A DNA stretch of 64,000 nucleotides from Betaproteobacteria bacterium (GCA_016709965.1 JADJLT010000002.1:166666-230665), one strand, 5' to 3'. Shown: positions 27,101 through 35,543, counted from the first letter of the stretch. A program made the numbers and translations. The notes: generated by a model not told the origin, from the sequence alone.

Positions 27101-27139
27101 TGCGTGGTCAACCGGAAAAACTGGCCGAAATTGAAATTT
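27101..27139 (+). repeat. dispersed 38-bp repeat, copy d
   Basis: GTGGTCAACCGGAAAAACTG then GCCGAAATTGAAATT, in the about 100-bp gap between the second thiolase and the FadJ-like gene, on the strand opposite to those genes. Confidence 0.85.
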
Positions 27140-27148
27140 TCTTTCATC

Positions 27149-28432
27149 TCAGAGCGCCTCCACCAGCATCGCGCCACCCAGCCCGCCGCCAATACAAATC
27201 GTGGCAATCCCACGTCTGGCCTTGTTCCGGCGTAGCACGTGCAGCAGATGCAGCACGATGCGGGCGCCGGAGGCACCGACCGGGTGGCCGATGGCGACAG
27301 CGCCACCATCCACATTGAGTTTTTCGTCGTCGATGGCACCGAGTGCGCCGGGCAATTCAAGCTGCTCACGGCAATATTCATCGGATTGCCACGCAGCCTG
27401 ACAGCCCAGCACCTGCGCTGCAAAGGCTTCGTTCAGCTCCCAGTAATCGATGTCATTCAGTCCGAGGCCGTGGCGTTGCAAGATGGGTGTCGTGGCATGC
27501 ACCGGGCCAAGCCCCATCTGCGCCGGATCGAGTCCGGCCCATTCGCTGTCGACGATCTTGCCGATAGGGTTTAGCTCCCATTTATTGACTGCTTCTTCGG
27601 AAGCCAGAATCACCCAGGCGGCACCGTCGGTAATCTGCGAACTGTTAGCCGCCGTGATGTTGCCGTATTTCTTGTCGAAGAAAGGCTTCAGCTTGGCCAT
27701 GCCAGCCATGCTGGCGTCGGCGCGTACGCCATCATCCTCGGCGTAAACTTTGCCTTGCCTATCGACGACCGGGACGATCTCGCCGAAATACCCTGCGGCG
27801 CGGGCGGACATCGCTTTCAAGTGACTTTTGACGGCGAATTCGTCCATCTGCTGGCGGTTGATGCCAAATTTCCAGGCCAGATTTTCGGCTGTCTGGCCCA
27901 TCAGCAAGCCGACAACCGGGTCGGTCAAGCCCTTCATCAAACCAATGACCGGCTTCAGCAACTCGGCCAGCGGCAATTTCGAAAAATGACCAATTTTCTG
28001 GTTGACCGTGCGCATCGCCATCATGCCGGCGAACCAGCGCACCATGGCGTCCGAATAGAGCAACGGTGCCCTTGAGAGCGCGTCGACGCCGCCGGCCAGC
28101 ACCAGTTCGGAACGCCCGCACTGAATGTTGGCAATCGCCGAGTCGATGGCCTGCATGCCTGACGCGCAATTGCGCATCACCGTCCAGCCGGGCACCTTCT
28201 TGCCGCAGCCGAGGCGCAGGGCGACCATGCGGCCGATGTTGGTTTCGTCCGGCGACGGTGCGGCACAGCCGAGAATGACTTCGTCGAGATCGCTCGGTTC
28301 GAACGGCTGGCGTAGCAGCAGCGCCCGTCCCGCCTGCATCGCGAGGTCGGATGCCGCGAAAATTCCCGGCCCTTTCTGCGCTTTCAGAAAAGGCGAACGC
28401 GCGCCATCAACCACGTAGATCGTCTTGCTCAT
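27149..28432 (-). CDS. acetyl-CoA C-acyltransferase (FadI-like thiolase)
   Basis: A 427-residue thiolase from ATG 28432, 1 bp after the acyl-CoA dehydrogenase stop. Active-site Cys89 is in MRNCASG; ELNEAFAAQVLG, AIGHPVGASGA and CIGGGLGGA follow. Length and the GLMKGLTDPVVGLLMGQTAE segment suit the long-chain FadI/trifunctional-enzyme thiolase group. Copy e of the dispersed repeat sits in frame near residues 140-153 and encodes RTVNQKIGHFSK. Confidence 0.9.
   Translation of the reverse strand: MSKTIYVVDGARSPFLKAQKGPGIFAASDLAMQAGRALLLRQPFEPSDLDEVILGCAAPSPDETNIGRMVALRLGCGKKVPGWTVMRNCASGMQAIDSAIANIQCGRSELVLAGGVDALSRAPLLYSDAMVRWFAGMMAMRTVNQKIGHFSKLPLAELLKPVIGLMKGLTDPVVGLLMGQTAENLAWKFGINRQQMDEFAVKSHLKAMSARAAGYFGEIVPVVDRQGKVYAEDDGVRADASMAGMAKLKPFFDKKYGNITAANSSQITDGAAWVILASEEAVNKWELNPIGKIVDSEWAGLDPAQMGLGPVHATTPILQRHGLGLNDIDYWELNEAFAAQVLGCQAAWQSDEYCREQLELPGALGAIDDEKLNVDGGAVAIGHPVGASGARIVLHLLHVLRRNKARRGIATICIGGGLGGAMLVEAL
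27974..28012 (-). repeat. dispersed repeat, copy e (inside the second thiolase, in frame)
   Basis: Minus strand reads CACGGTCAACCAGAAAATTG then GTCATTTTTCGAAATTG. It is wholly within the thiolase coding region and is read as TVNQKIGHFSK without breaking the frame. Confidence 0.75.
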
Positions 28433-28433
28433 T

Positions 28434-30788
28434 TCAGGCGGCCATCCTCGAATCTGCGGCCTTGTGGGCCGAAGCCACCCCGTAATCGAACGGGAAATCA
28501 TCGACATGAACCACGATGTCGCGGAGGCGATTACGCTGCTTCATGATTTCGTAGTCGGCCGCAGAAATCACCCCCGCCTCAAATGCTGCAACAGCGATAT
28601 CCCGAACATTGGCCAGCGGGTTATTGTCGAAACGCCCATCCTTTTCGGCAGCCCGAATCTGTGCCTCGATTGGCTCGGCGAGCAGCGTCGACTTCAGCGC
28701 CAGCTCGATCGCACCGACCGGCTCACTTTCGACCAGCGGCAGGTAGCACTCGGCAGTGAGGCGATCACGGGTAGCTGAGGGTGCAATCAAGGCCTTGGCA
28801 ACTTGGTGGCCAACCTCGTCCGATGGCACGACATACGGATGGCCCCAGGGGAAGATCGAGCGGTGCAGGAACGTCCCGACAAAGGGGATCGGGAAGTTGG
28901 CGATGACCCCGTCGAAGGCCTGCTGCGCCTTGTACATCGCATCCCAGATTGCCCAGTGAGCAAGAGGTGCATCTTCAATTTCCCGCCCCTCTTCCTCGTA
29001 GCGCTTGAGGGTGCAGGAGATAAGGTACATCTGGGCGAGGATGTCGCCAAGGCGTGCCGACAACTTTTCGCGACGCTTGACGCTTCCGCCCAATACCAGC
29101 AGCGAGATGTCGGCCATAAAGGCAAACGCCGCAGAGAAGCGCGTCAGTTGCTGGTAATAACGTTTCATTTCCGGCGCCGTTTCGACGTTGACCGTGGCGA
29201 AATGCGATCCGGTCATGCCCAGCCACAGGGCGCGGAAACCGTTCTTGATGGTGAAGCCGATATGGCCGAACAGCGCTTTGTCAAAATCAGCCAGACCCTG
29301 CTTCTGGTCCGGGTTCTGCGCCGCCTGCATTTCCGGCAACAGGAAGGGATGGCAACGGATGGCGCCCTGGCCGAAGATGATCAGCGAGCGGGTCAGAATA
29401 TTGGCGCCTTCAACGGTGATGCCGATCGGCACCTGCTCGTAGGCACGACCGAGGAAGTTCGACGGGCCAAGGCAGATGCCCTTGCCGCCGATCACGTCCA
29501 TGCCGTCATTGACCACCTGACGGGCGCGTTCGGTCACGTGGTACTTGGCGATGGCCGACACCACCGATGGCTTTTCGCCGAGATCGACAGCACCGGCCGT
29601 CATCTTGCGCACGGCATCCATCATGTAGGTGTAGGCACCGATGCGGGTCAACGCCTCCTCGACGCCTTCGAACTTGCCAACCGCCATCTTGAACTGACTG
29701 CGCACGCGGGCATAGCCACCCACCGCACGCGCCGTCATTTGCGCCATGCCGGTGTTGGAAGACGGCAGCGAAATGGAACGACCAGCGGCCAGACACTCCA
29801 TCAACATCCGCCAGCCGTGCCCGGCTTTTTCCGGGCCGCCGATGATGAAATCGAGCGGCATGAAAACGTCTTTGCCACGCGTCGGGCCGTTCATGAACAT
29901 GGCGTTGAGCGGGAAGTGGCGACGGCCCGTCTCGACACCGGGGTGATCATAGGGCACCAAGGCACAAGTGATGCCGATGTGCTTCTTGTCGCCCAAAAAG
30001 CCATCTGGATCGTAGAGGTGGAAAGCCAGCCCGAATACTGTGCACACCGGCGCCAGCGTGATGTAACGCTTGTCCCAAGACACGCGCATGCCAAGCACTT
30101 CCTTGCCCTGCCACATGCCCTTGCAAACGATTCCGCTATCGGGAATGGCGGCGGCATCCGAACCGGCCCACGGGCTGGTCAGCGCAAAGGCCGGAACTTC
30201 GATGCCCTTGGCCAGGCGCGGCAAATAATGGTTCTTCTGTTCCTCGGTGCCGTAGTGCAGCAGCAACTCGGCCGGACCGAGCGAGTTCGGCACCATGACC
30301 GACACCGACAGCGCCGACGAACGCGTCGACAGCTTGGTCACCACTTGCGAATGGGCGTAAGCCGAGAACTCCAGCCCGCCGTATTTCTTCGGGATGATCA
30401 TGCCGAGGAAGCCCTTGTCCTTGATGTAGCGCCAGGCCTCGTTAGGCAGGTCGTACAGTTCGTGAGTAACCTGCCAGTCATTGACCAGTCGGCAGGCTTC
30501 CTCGCACTCGATGTCGAGAAATGACTGCTCGGCCGGCGTCAGCGTTGGCTGCGGATAGCCATGCAGCTTCTGCCAGTCCGGCTTGCCACGAAACAGCTCT
30601 CCTTCCCACCACACGGTGCCGGCCTCCAGCGCGTCGCGCTCGGTGTCGGACATCTGCGGCAGCACCTTGCGATAGGTGGAAAAAATGGGCCGGGTGATCA
30701 CGCTTCGGCGCACAGGCCGAATCAGAACCAGCCCGACCACTACCATCAGGGCGATGAACCCAAGTAGCGGAATGATGCCGTTGAACAT
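28434..30788 (-). CDS. fadE: FadE-type acyl-CoA dehydrogenase
   Basis: 784 residues with AAAAGGAGACAACAGC before the ATG. A hydrophobic N-terminal segment (LLGFIALMVVVGLVLI) is followed by the FadE pattern seen in E. coli: GFLGMIIPKKYGGLEFSAYA, FALTSPWAGSDAAAIPD, VEGANILTRSL and the DUF1974 C-terminal region. It catalyses the first, FAD-dependent step of beta-oxidation at the inner membrane. It follows the tetR gene by 35 bp in the same direction. Confidence 0.92.
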   Translation of the reverse strand: MFNGIIPLLGFIALMVVVGLVLIRPVRRSVITRPIFSTYRKVLPQMSDTERDALEAGTVWWEGELFRGKPDWQKLHGYPQPTLTPAEQSFLDIECEEACRLVNDWQVTHELYDLPNEAWRYIKDKGFLGMIIPKKYGGLEFSAYAHSQVVTKLSTRSSALSVSVMVPNSLGPAELLLHYGTEEQKNHYLPRLAKGIEVPAFALTSPWAGSDAAAIPDSGIVCKGMWQGKEVLGMRVSWDKRYITLAPVCTVFGLAFHLYDPDGFLGDKKHIGITCALVPYDHPGVETGRRHFPLNAMFMNGPTRGKDVFMPLDFIIGGPEKAGHGWRMLMECLAAGRSISLPSSNTGMAQMTARAVGGYARVRSQFKMAVGKFEGVEEALTRIGAYTYMMDAVRKMTAGAVDLGEKPSVVSAIAKYHVTERARQVVNDGMDVIGGKGICLGPSNFLGRAYEQVPIGITVEGANILTRSLIIFGQGAIRCHPFLLPEMQAAQNPDQKQGLADFDKALFGHIGFTIKNGFRALWLGMTGSHFATVNVETAPEMKRYYQQLTRFSAAFAFMADISLLVLGGSVKRREKLSARLGDILAQMYLISCTLKRYEEEGREIEDAPLAHWAIWDAMYKAQQAFDGVIANFPIPFVGTFLHRSIFPWGHPYVVPSDEVGHQVAKALIAPSATRDRLTAECYLPLVESEPVGAIELALKSTLLAEPIEAQIRAAEKDGRFDNNPLANVRDIAVAAFEAGVISAADYEIMKQRNRLRDIVVHVDDFPFDYGVASAHKAADSRMAA

Positions 30789-30810
30789 GCTGTTGTCTCC
30801 TTTTATTTTT

Positions 30811-30845
30811 TTGTTTTTGCCGATTATTTGCCGTCGACCGCAGCA
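30811..30845 (-). repeat. dispersed repeat, copy j (degenerate)
   Basis: Minus strand reads GCGGTCGACGGCAAATAATC then GGCAAAAACAAAA at the tetR stop codon. The first half resembles the family but several core bases differ. Confidence 0.4.
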
Positions 30846-31540
30846 TCGGCTTTTACTGCAATACTTGTCGGATCATCAGAAAACTGGGGCAACTGTGCGC
30901 GCAGGCCACCTAGCAGGAAGGACATCAGGCGCGGCACGAGGCGGTCCAGTCGGTCTACCGAATCCTCATCCTCAATCTGCCAGTCAGTCACCAGCCGCAG
31001 CGCATCGGTACCGGCAATGGCGTAGGAGGTCGCGCCCAGCATGAAGTGGAAGCGCCACACTATCTCGGCCTTGGGCACCTCGGGCAATGCCTTGAACAGC
31101 GCCTCCTTGTAGCGATCCATCACGCCCTTGTATTCATGCGCGAGGAAGGCACGAATGAATTCGGAAGGCTCGGTCAAGGTTCGCCCCAGCAAGCGCAGGA
31201 AAGTCATGCCGCCTCGCTTCTCATCGCCGCCCATGCGCAACAAGGTCCCGAAAAAGGCGTCGACAATGACCGATGGCTTGAGCGGCTGATCGACGGCTTC
31301 TGCCTCCAGTTGGTCGAGAACGCGCATGCGCTCTTCATTCAACCAATCCAGACGACGACGGAAGACTTCTTGAATCAGACATTCCTTGGATCCAAAGTGG
31401 TAATTCACGGCAGCGAGATTGACGCTTGCCTCGCTGGTAATCTGACGCATCGACGTTCCCTCATAACCATGCGTCATGAACAGGTGTTCGGCAGTGTCAA
31501 GAATGCGTTCGCGAGTATCGAGTGTTCTGACTTCCATCAT
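30824..31540 (-). CDS. TetR-family regulator of fatty-acid degradation
   Basis: About 238 residues; start ATG 31540 or 31537, both behind AAGGAGG. The N-terminal helix-turn-helix (MRQITSEASVNLAAVNYHFGSKECLIQEVF) is typical TetR, followed by an all-helical ligand-binding domain. It is first in the operon with fadE, thiolase and the FadJ-like gene, and an operator shared with the other beta-oxidation operon sits on its own promoter. It probably represses both sets and is released by acyl-CoA, as in FadR/PsrA-like TetR regulators. The ligand is inferred. Confidence 0.83.
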   Translation of the reverse strand: MMEVRTLDTRERILDTAEHLFMTHGYEGTSMRQITSEASVNLAAVNYHFGSKECLIQEVFRRRLDWLNEERMRVLDQLEAEAVDQPLKPSVIVDAFFGTLLRMGGDEKRGGMTFLRLLGRTLTEPSEFIRAFLAHEYKGVMDRYKEALFKALPEVPKAEIVWRFHFMLGATSYAIAGTDALRLVTDWQIEDEDSVDRLDRLVPRLMSFLLGGLRAQLPQFSDDPTSIAVKADAAVDGK

Positions 31541-31562
31541 CCCCTCCTTGTTTTTATAATTC

Positions 31563-31605
31563 ATACGTTCGTTTTAATCATAGAAAAAAGACACGCCTTT
31601 TGCAA
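31563..31605 (-). promoter_or_regulatory. promoter and autoregulatory operator of the tetR-fadE operon
   Basis: On the minus strand, TTGCAA (31605-31600), a 17-bp spacer and TATGAT (31582-31577) are followed directly by AAACGAACGTAT (31574-31563). This operator is the same sequence as at the fadB promoter, in the opposite orientation, with one mismatch in 12 bp. Confidence 0.7.
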
Positions 31606-31691
31606 GGGTTTTTTGCGCTCGAATACCGAGCAATGCCATCGGCAATTCAGTCCAGCTACACAAACAGATACTACCTGTTGCAATCCGTTAC

Positions 31692-31720
31692 TTGAGCTAC
31701 CACCCGCCGGCAAGTATCTT
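31692..31720 (+). promoter_or_regulatory. sigma70-like promoter of a candidate small RNA
   Basis: TTGAGC (31692-31697), exactly 17 bp, then TATCTT (31715-31720). The predicted start is A31727. It points toward the C-rich hairpins and a strong terminator. Confidence 0.6.
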
Positions 31721-31726
31721 TAGCTC

Positions 31727-31818
31727 ATGCGCTGCCCCCCACAGCCTAGGTGGTCTCTCCCCCCTCCTTAGTGACCACCTCGAAAGCCCCGCCTCCCCCA
31801 GCGGGGCTTTCGCCTTTT
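31727..31818 (+). ncRNA. candidate C-rich trans-acting small RNA
   Basis: No protein frame fits here. The predicted transcript has three hairpins: GCTG/CAGC around CCCCCCA (31731-31745); AGGTGGTC/GACCACCT around a 17-nt loop containing CCCCCCTCCTTA (31748-31780); and an 11-bp terminator stem GAAAGCCCCGC/GCGGGGCTTTC around CTCCCCCA (31782-31811), followed by GCCTTTT. All three loops expose C-runs, and the middle one contains an anti-Shine-Dalgarno-like CCUCCUU. Similar loops occur in sRNAs that block ribosome-binding sites, such as RsaE. I cannot name a matching family. Expression is unproven. Confidence 0.6.
31782..31818 (+). terminator. strong intrinsic terminator
   Basis: An 11-bp perfect stem (31782-31792 with 31801-31811) with an 8-nt loop, then GCCTTTT. 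It forms the 3' end of the candidate small RNA. The stem would also form on the other strand, but no T-run follows there. Confidence 0.85.
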
Positions 31819-32130
31819 CGGGCCATGAATCACTGGGGTGTTTGGCGTAGCGTCGGGATATTGGGCTGATTTACCAGGCAGCCCTGGCGGCCTAATCTCA
31901 GGACGTCAAACAGTTGCCAACTTCCGTTCGATATCGCCGTGAAGATTTGGGACGTATCCATTCGCTGATAGGACCGCGAATCATGGTATGGCTGCGGCAA
32001 CACCAGCAAATCGATGACGATGCATGGCGTGACGGACAATTGCACTATTTCAGCTGAGCATCCCCTGCTTTTAGGACAAAGGCACCGACCGCTTCCTTCG
32101 ATCGGCGGCTCAGCGCGGCGTTTTCACCAT
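31819..32130. other. intergenic, nothing recognised
   Basis: No convincing frame or RNA is visible. Short frames on both strands lack ribosome-binding sites and recognisable domains. Confidence 0.5.
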
Positions 32131-32170
32131 TGCTACGGTCAACCGGAAATTTTGACCGAATTTGAAATCG
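32131..32170 (+). repeat. dispersed 38-bp repeat, copy f (best inverted-repeat form)
   Basis: CTACGGTCAACCGGAAATTT then TGACCGAATTTGAAATC. GGTCAA and TTGACC are perfect inverted arms around CCGGAAATT. Confidence 0.85.
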
Positions 32171-32330
32171 GATATTGGGACTTACCGAAGTCACCCAAAT
32201 ACCCGACCCACATCAACAATTCAAAAGTCGCCCAGGACAAGGCGGTCGCCAGAAACAGTGCGTCATCAGCCCTCTCATCCTGCCCGCTCGACGCAAACAG
32301 ATATCGAAGCCGATCAGAAGTAGTCCGCAA
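32139..32330 (-). CDS. uncertain small ORF beside the repeat
   Basis: A 63-residue frame from TTG 32330. It contains a hydrophobic stretch (ALFLATALSWATFELLMWVGYLG) and ends inside dispersed repeat copy f. There is no ribosome-binding site, and it overlaps the end of the reductase fragment. It may be the remains of a small membrane protein joined to the truncated gene upstream. Confidence 0.25.
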   Translation of the reverse strand: MRTTSDRLRYLFASSGQDERADDALFLATALSWATFELLMWVGYLGDFGKSQYPISNSVKISG

Positions 32331-32502
32331 TCGCTACACGCAATAACGGTGAATGGCGTTGGACATACAAACCATTCTGCAGAGGTTGGGGACGAAAATC
32401 GTCCTCACTCAGACGCCCCTTGACGAAGCGTTCCGTTAGCTCGCAAAACAGGGCGACCTGGTCGTCGAACAGCCGCTGATCACTATCTTTGTATTGGTAC
32501 AT
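32314..32502 (-). pseudogene. N-terminal fragment of a nitrite/sulfite reductase-like protein
   Basis: The 62-residue frame begins MYQYKDSDQRLFDDQVALF and continues with GRLSEDDFRPQPLQNGLYVQRHSPLLRVAI. This resembles the start of ferredoxin/NAD(P)H nitrite or sulfite reductases of Rhodocyclales, which run on for over 500 residues. Here the similarity stops after about 57 residues and a stop codon follows. The rest is absent downstream. The family match is from memory, so moderate confidence. Confidence 0.45.
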
Positions 32503-32523
32503 ATCAGGATCTTTGCATCCGCT

Positions 32524-33915
32524 TCACGGCAACACGAAGCTGCTTTTTTCGCGAACATGTGTATCCGGATCATCGACAGCAACAATGTCGAAATGGATGG
32601 GCTGGATACCCGACAATGTTCCGTCTGCGCGCGAAGAAACGGTAACGGATATCGGCTGGATGCTACCCGAATTGGCTAAGAACTCGCTTTCACCCTCAAT
32701 CCTGAGATCAGGCAGACCGCCGACCGCAACCCGATATGTTTTCCGGGTCGCATCAAGATTCATCAACTTCAGTATGTAGGCATTTTCGATTCGTCCTTCC
32801 GAGGATTCCCTCAGTAACGCGCCCCTGTCACGCAGAACATCGACCAGCAGTAACGAGCGCTGGCTGAGATTCCACGCCGCGAGGCCGCTCAAAACGACCA
32901 AAAGCGCGGCATAAAGGGCGACTCTCGGCCGCTCGCGCAGACCTTGCGGCTTACACTGACCAGCAAGCTCACGCTCCGATGCAAAGCGTATGAGACCGTG
33001 CGGCAGAGCGATTTTGTCCATCACCTGGTTGCAGCCATCAATGCACAGGCCGCAGTTGATGCACTGATATTGCAGGCCATCACGGATGTCGATACCGGTC
33101 GGACAGACCTGAACGCAGATGCCACAATCGATACAGTCGCCGGTGTTAGCAACCTGACGTTTGACATTGCGCGGCTCGCCGCGCTGGCTGTCGTATGCAA
33201 CAGAAGCCGTCGTCGGATCGAACATCACACCTTGAAAACGCGAATAGGGGCACATGTGCTGGCACACCATTTCGCGCGCCAGACCGGCCTGCACATAACA
33301 AAATGCAGTATAGAAAATCAGCCAGAATGCTTCCCAGGGCCCAGTCTCAAATGCGAAGACAGTCGGCAGCAATTCGCGGATAGGGGTGAAGTAGCCAACA
33401 AACGTGATGGCTGTCCAGGCTGCCAGCACGAGCCATATCCCGTGTTTGACCACCTTGAGCCCAAGCTTGCGGGCATTCATCGGTCCCTGATCAAGTTTCA
33501 GCCGTGTGAGATGGTCGCCTTCGACCCTGGCTTCAACCCAAGTGAAGATCATCGTATAAACCGTCTGGGGGCAGGCGAACCCACAAAACAACCGACCGGC
33601 CAGCGCCGTGACAAAGAACAATGCCGTTGCCGCGACAATCAGGACGAAAGCAAGCAGCAAGGCATCCTGTGGCCAGAGCACCAAGCCGAACAGGTAAAGC
33701 TTTTCGTGTGCGATGTCGAAGAGAATGGCCTGACGGGAGATATCGACGCTATCCCAGTTCAGCCAGCAGGCACCGTAGAAAATGACCTGAGTGAACCAGA
33801 CCATTGCCCAGCGGATCCTGTTAAACCGGCCGTCGACAGACTTGGCATGAATTTTCCCCTTTTTGCGGTACAGCTCCAGCTTGGCTTCTCTAATTCTGCT
33901 GACTGGCTTGCCCAT
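32524..33915 (-). CDS. ccoG: CcoG, cbb3 oxidase assembly iron-sulfur membrane protein
   Basis: 463 residues from ATG 33915 with AGGAGCACGAAT before it. Several membrane helices surround CGFACPQTVY and CQHMCPYSRFQ, then two ferredoxin clusters (CIDCGICVQVCP and CINCGLCIDGC), a further helix and the C-terminal immunoglobulin-like FixG domain. CcoG reduces Cu(II) to Cu(I) for assembly of the cbb3-type cytochrome oxidase. The ccoNOP genes are not in this window. Confidence 0.9.
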   Translation of the reverse strand: MGKPVSRIREAKLELYRKKGKIHAKSVDGRFNRIRWAMVWFTQVIFYGACWLNWDSVDISRQAILFDIAHEKLYLFGLVLWPQDALLLAFVLIVAATALFFVTALAGRLFCGFACPQTVYTMIFTWVEARVEGDHLTRLKLDQGPMNARKLGLKVVKHGIWLVLAAWTAITFVGYFTPIRELLPTVFAFETGPWEAFWLIFYTAFCYVQAGLAREMVCQHMCPYSRFQGVMFDPTTASVAYDSQRGEPRNVKRQVANTGDCIDCGICVQVCPTGIDIRDGLQYQCINCGLCIDGCNQVMDKIALPHGLIRFASERELAGQCKPQGLRERPRVALYAALLVVLSGLAAWNLSQRSLLLVDVLRDRGALLRESSEGRIENAYILKLMNLDATRKTYRVAVGGLPDLRIEGESEFLANSGSIQPISVTVSSRADGTLSGIQPIHFDIVAVDDPDTHVREKSSFVLP

Positions 33916-34130
33916 ATTCGTGCTCCTGATCGGTGGATGCACGCAAGTAGATCATCAGGCGGAGAATGGGGTCAGATTCAGATTGAGCGATTTAATATAG
34001 GCACAGATGCCTGCCATCGTATTCGTTGATCCGGCGCCCGTGAAAAGTCATGAATTGCGGCGGAGCCCTACGCTGATCCCTTGATTGCTTTCGTGGCACC
34101 ACTGGCTATCTGTCGATGGCCATCAATCAG

Positions 34131-35543
34131 TTATAACTGATTTGCGATCAACCGCCCGAGTATCGCTATTGCTTCCTGCTGATGAGTAGAGTCCGGGTGG
34201 CCAAAGTTGAGGCGCAGGTGATGGATAAACTCGCGTTTAGCCGAAAAAATTGGCCCTGGGGCAATACTGATGCCTCTGGCCAGCGCTTCCTGATGGAGAG
34301 CCAAAGTATCGACTTGCTGCGGCAACTCCAGCCAGAGAAAGTAGCCACCCAAGGGACGGGCCAAACGTGTGCCCAAAGGAAAATGTTTCTCGATGGAAGC
34401 AACTAATGTTGCCTCCTGCTCAGCCAGGCGACGCCGCAACTGACGCAGGTGATTTTCATAGGCGCCATGCTTGAGATAATCAGCAAGAGCAATTTGTACC
34501 GGAATGGTTGTAGCAAGACTTGTGGAAAGTTTGATCCGCTCAATTTTATTTGCGTATCGACCGGCTGCAACCCATCCCAGTCGATAGCCGGGCGCCAGGC
34601 ATTTCGAGAATGAAGAAACATGCATCACCAGCCCGTCGGTATCCTCGGCCTTGCTGCAAAGTGGTGCCACCCGCCCGAAGTAAAGCTCGGCATAAACATC
34701 ATCCTCAATAAGCGGAACCTTATGCCGCGAAAGAAGATTTATCAGCGCCTTTTTTCGTTCATCCTTTACCAGGCTACCGGTCGGGTTAGCAAAATTCAGC
34801 ATGAACAAGCAGGCCTTGATCGGATGTTGGCGTAAGGCATCCTCTAATGCTGCCAGGCTAATTCCCTCGCGCGGATGGCTCGGGATCTCAATCACTTTAA
34901 GGCCCAGCCGCTCACTGGCCTGAAGCCCAGCGTAAAAGGTGGGTGACTCAATAGCGATCAGGTCTCCTGGTTGCGTTACAGCCTGCAAGCATAGATTGAG
35001 CCCTTCCATTGCGCCCGAGGTAATGACTATTTCCTGCGGGGATACAGAGGCTCCATGGGCGAGATAGCGCAGAGCCAACTGCCGACGAAGTTCTTCATTG
35101 CCTGGCGTAAGGTCTGTTACGGTTGCGATCGGATCCAGTTTACGCGCCGCATTACCAAGATAACGCCCTAGTTTTTCGAGAGGAAACAGGTAAGGACTGG
35201 GAAAACTTGAGCCCAATGGAACCACCGATGGATCGCGAACACTATCGAGTATCTGGAAAATAAACTCACTGACCTCTAATCCGGTCGAACCACCCACGGG
35301 ATGTGAGATATCCGGCTCGGGAAGATCACGCCCAAGGCGGGCGCGAACAAAATAGCCTGATTTAGGACGTGCCTCTATCAATCCCCTGCTTTCCAGCAGG
35401 TAATAAGCCTGCGTCACAGTAATTGGGCTAATCCCTTGTGCATTGCAGGCTTTACGGACAGAAGGCAGACGATCCCCAACACGCAAGATACCGTCAATGA
35501 TCAGTTTTTCGGTCTGCTCGGCGAAGTCTTGGTAAAGGCTCAT
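34131..35543 (-). CDS. MocR-type GntR regulator with aminotransferase domain
   Basis: 470 residues. A GntR winged helix-turn-helix occupies about residues 1-70 (VGDRLPSVRKACNAQGISPITVTQAYYLLESRGLI), then a fold-type I aminotransferase domain with the PLP lysine in SSFSKCLAPGYRLGW. Such regulators sense PLP or amino-acid-related ligands (PdxR, GabR). The target is unknown. The divergent neighbour is a metallophosphoesterase; no biosynthetic partner gene is adjacent. Confidence 0.85.
   Translation of the reverse strand: MSLYQDFAEQTEKLIIDGILRVGDRLPSVRKACNAQGISPITVTQAYYLLESRGLIEARPKSGYFVRARLGRDLPEPDISHPVGGSTGLEVSEFIFQILDSVRDPSVVPLGSSFPSPYLFPLEKLGRYLGNAARKLDPIATVTDLTPGNEELRRQLALRYLAHGASVSPQEIVITSGAMEGLNLCLQAVTQPGDLIAIESPTFYAGLQASERLGLKVIEIPSHPREGISLAALEDALRQHPIKACLFMLNFANPTGSLVKDERKKALINLLSRHKVPLIEDDVYAELYFGRVAPLCSKAEDTDGLVMHVSSFSKCLAPGYRLGWVAAGRYANKIERIKLSTSLATTIPVQIALADYLKHGAYENHLRQLRRRLAEQEATLVASIEKHFPLGTRLARPLGGYFLWLELPQQVDTLALHQEALARGISIAPGPIFSAKREFIHHLRLNFGHPDSTHQQEAIAILGRLIANQL

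Noticed and set aside
33966..33990. TTGAGCGATTTAAT upstream of ccoG as an FNR site
   Set aside because: Only one half-site resembles TTGAT; the other does not match ATCAA, so I do not claim an anaerobic regulator site.
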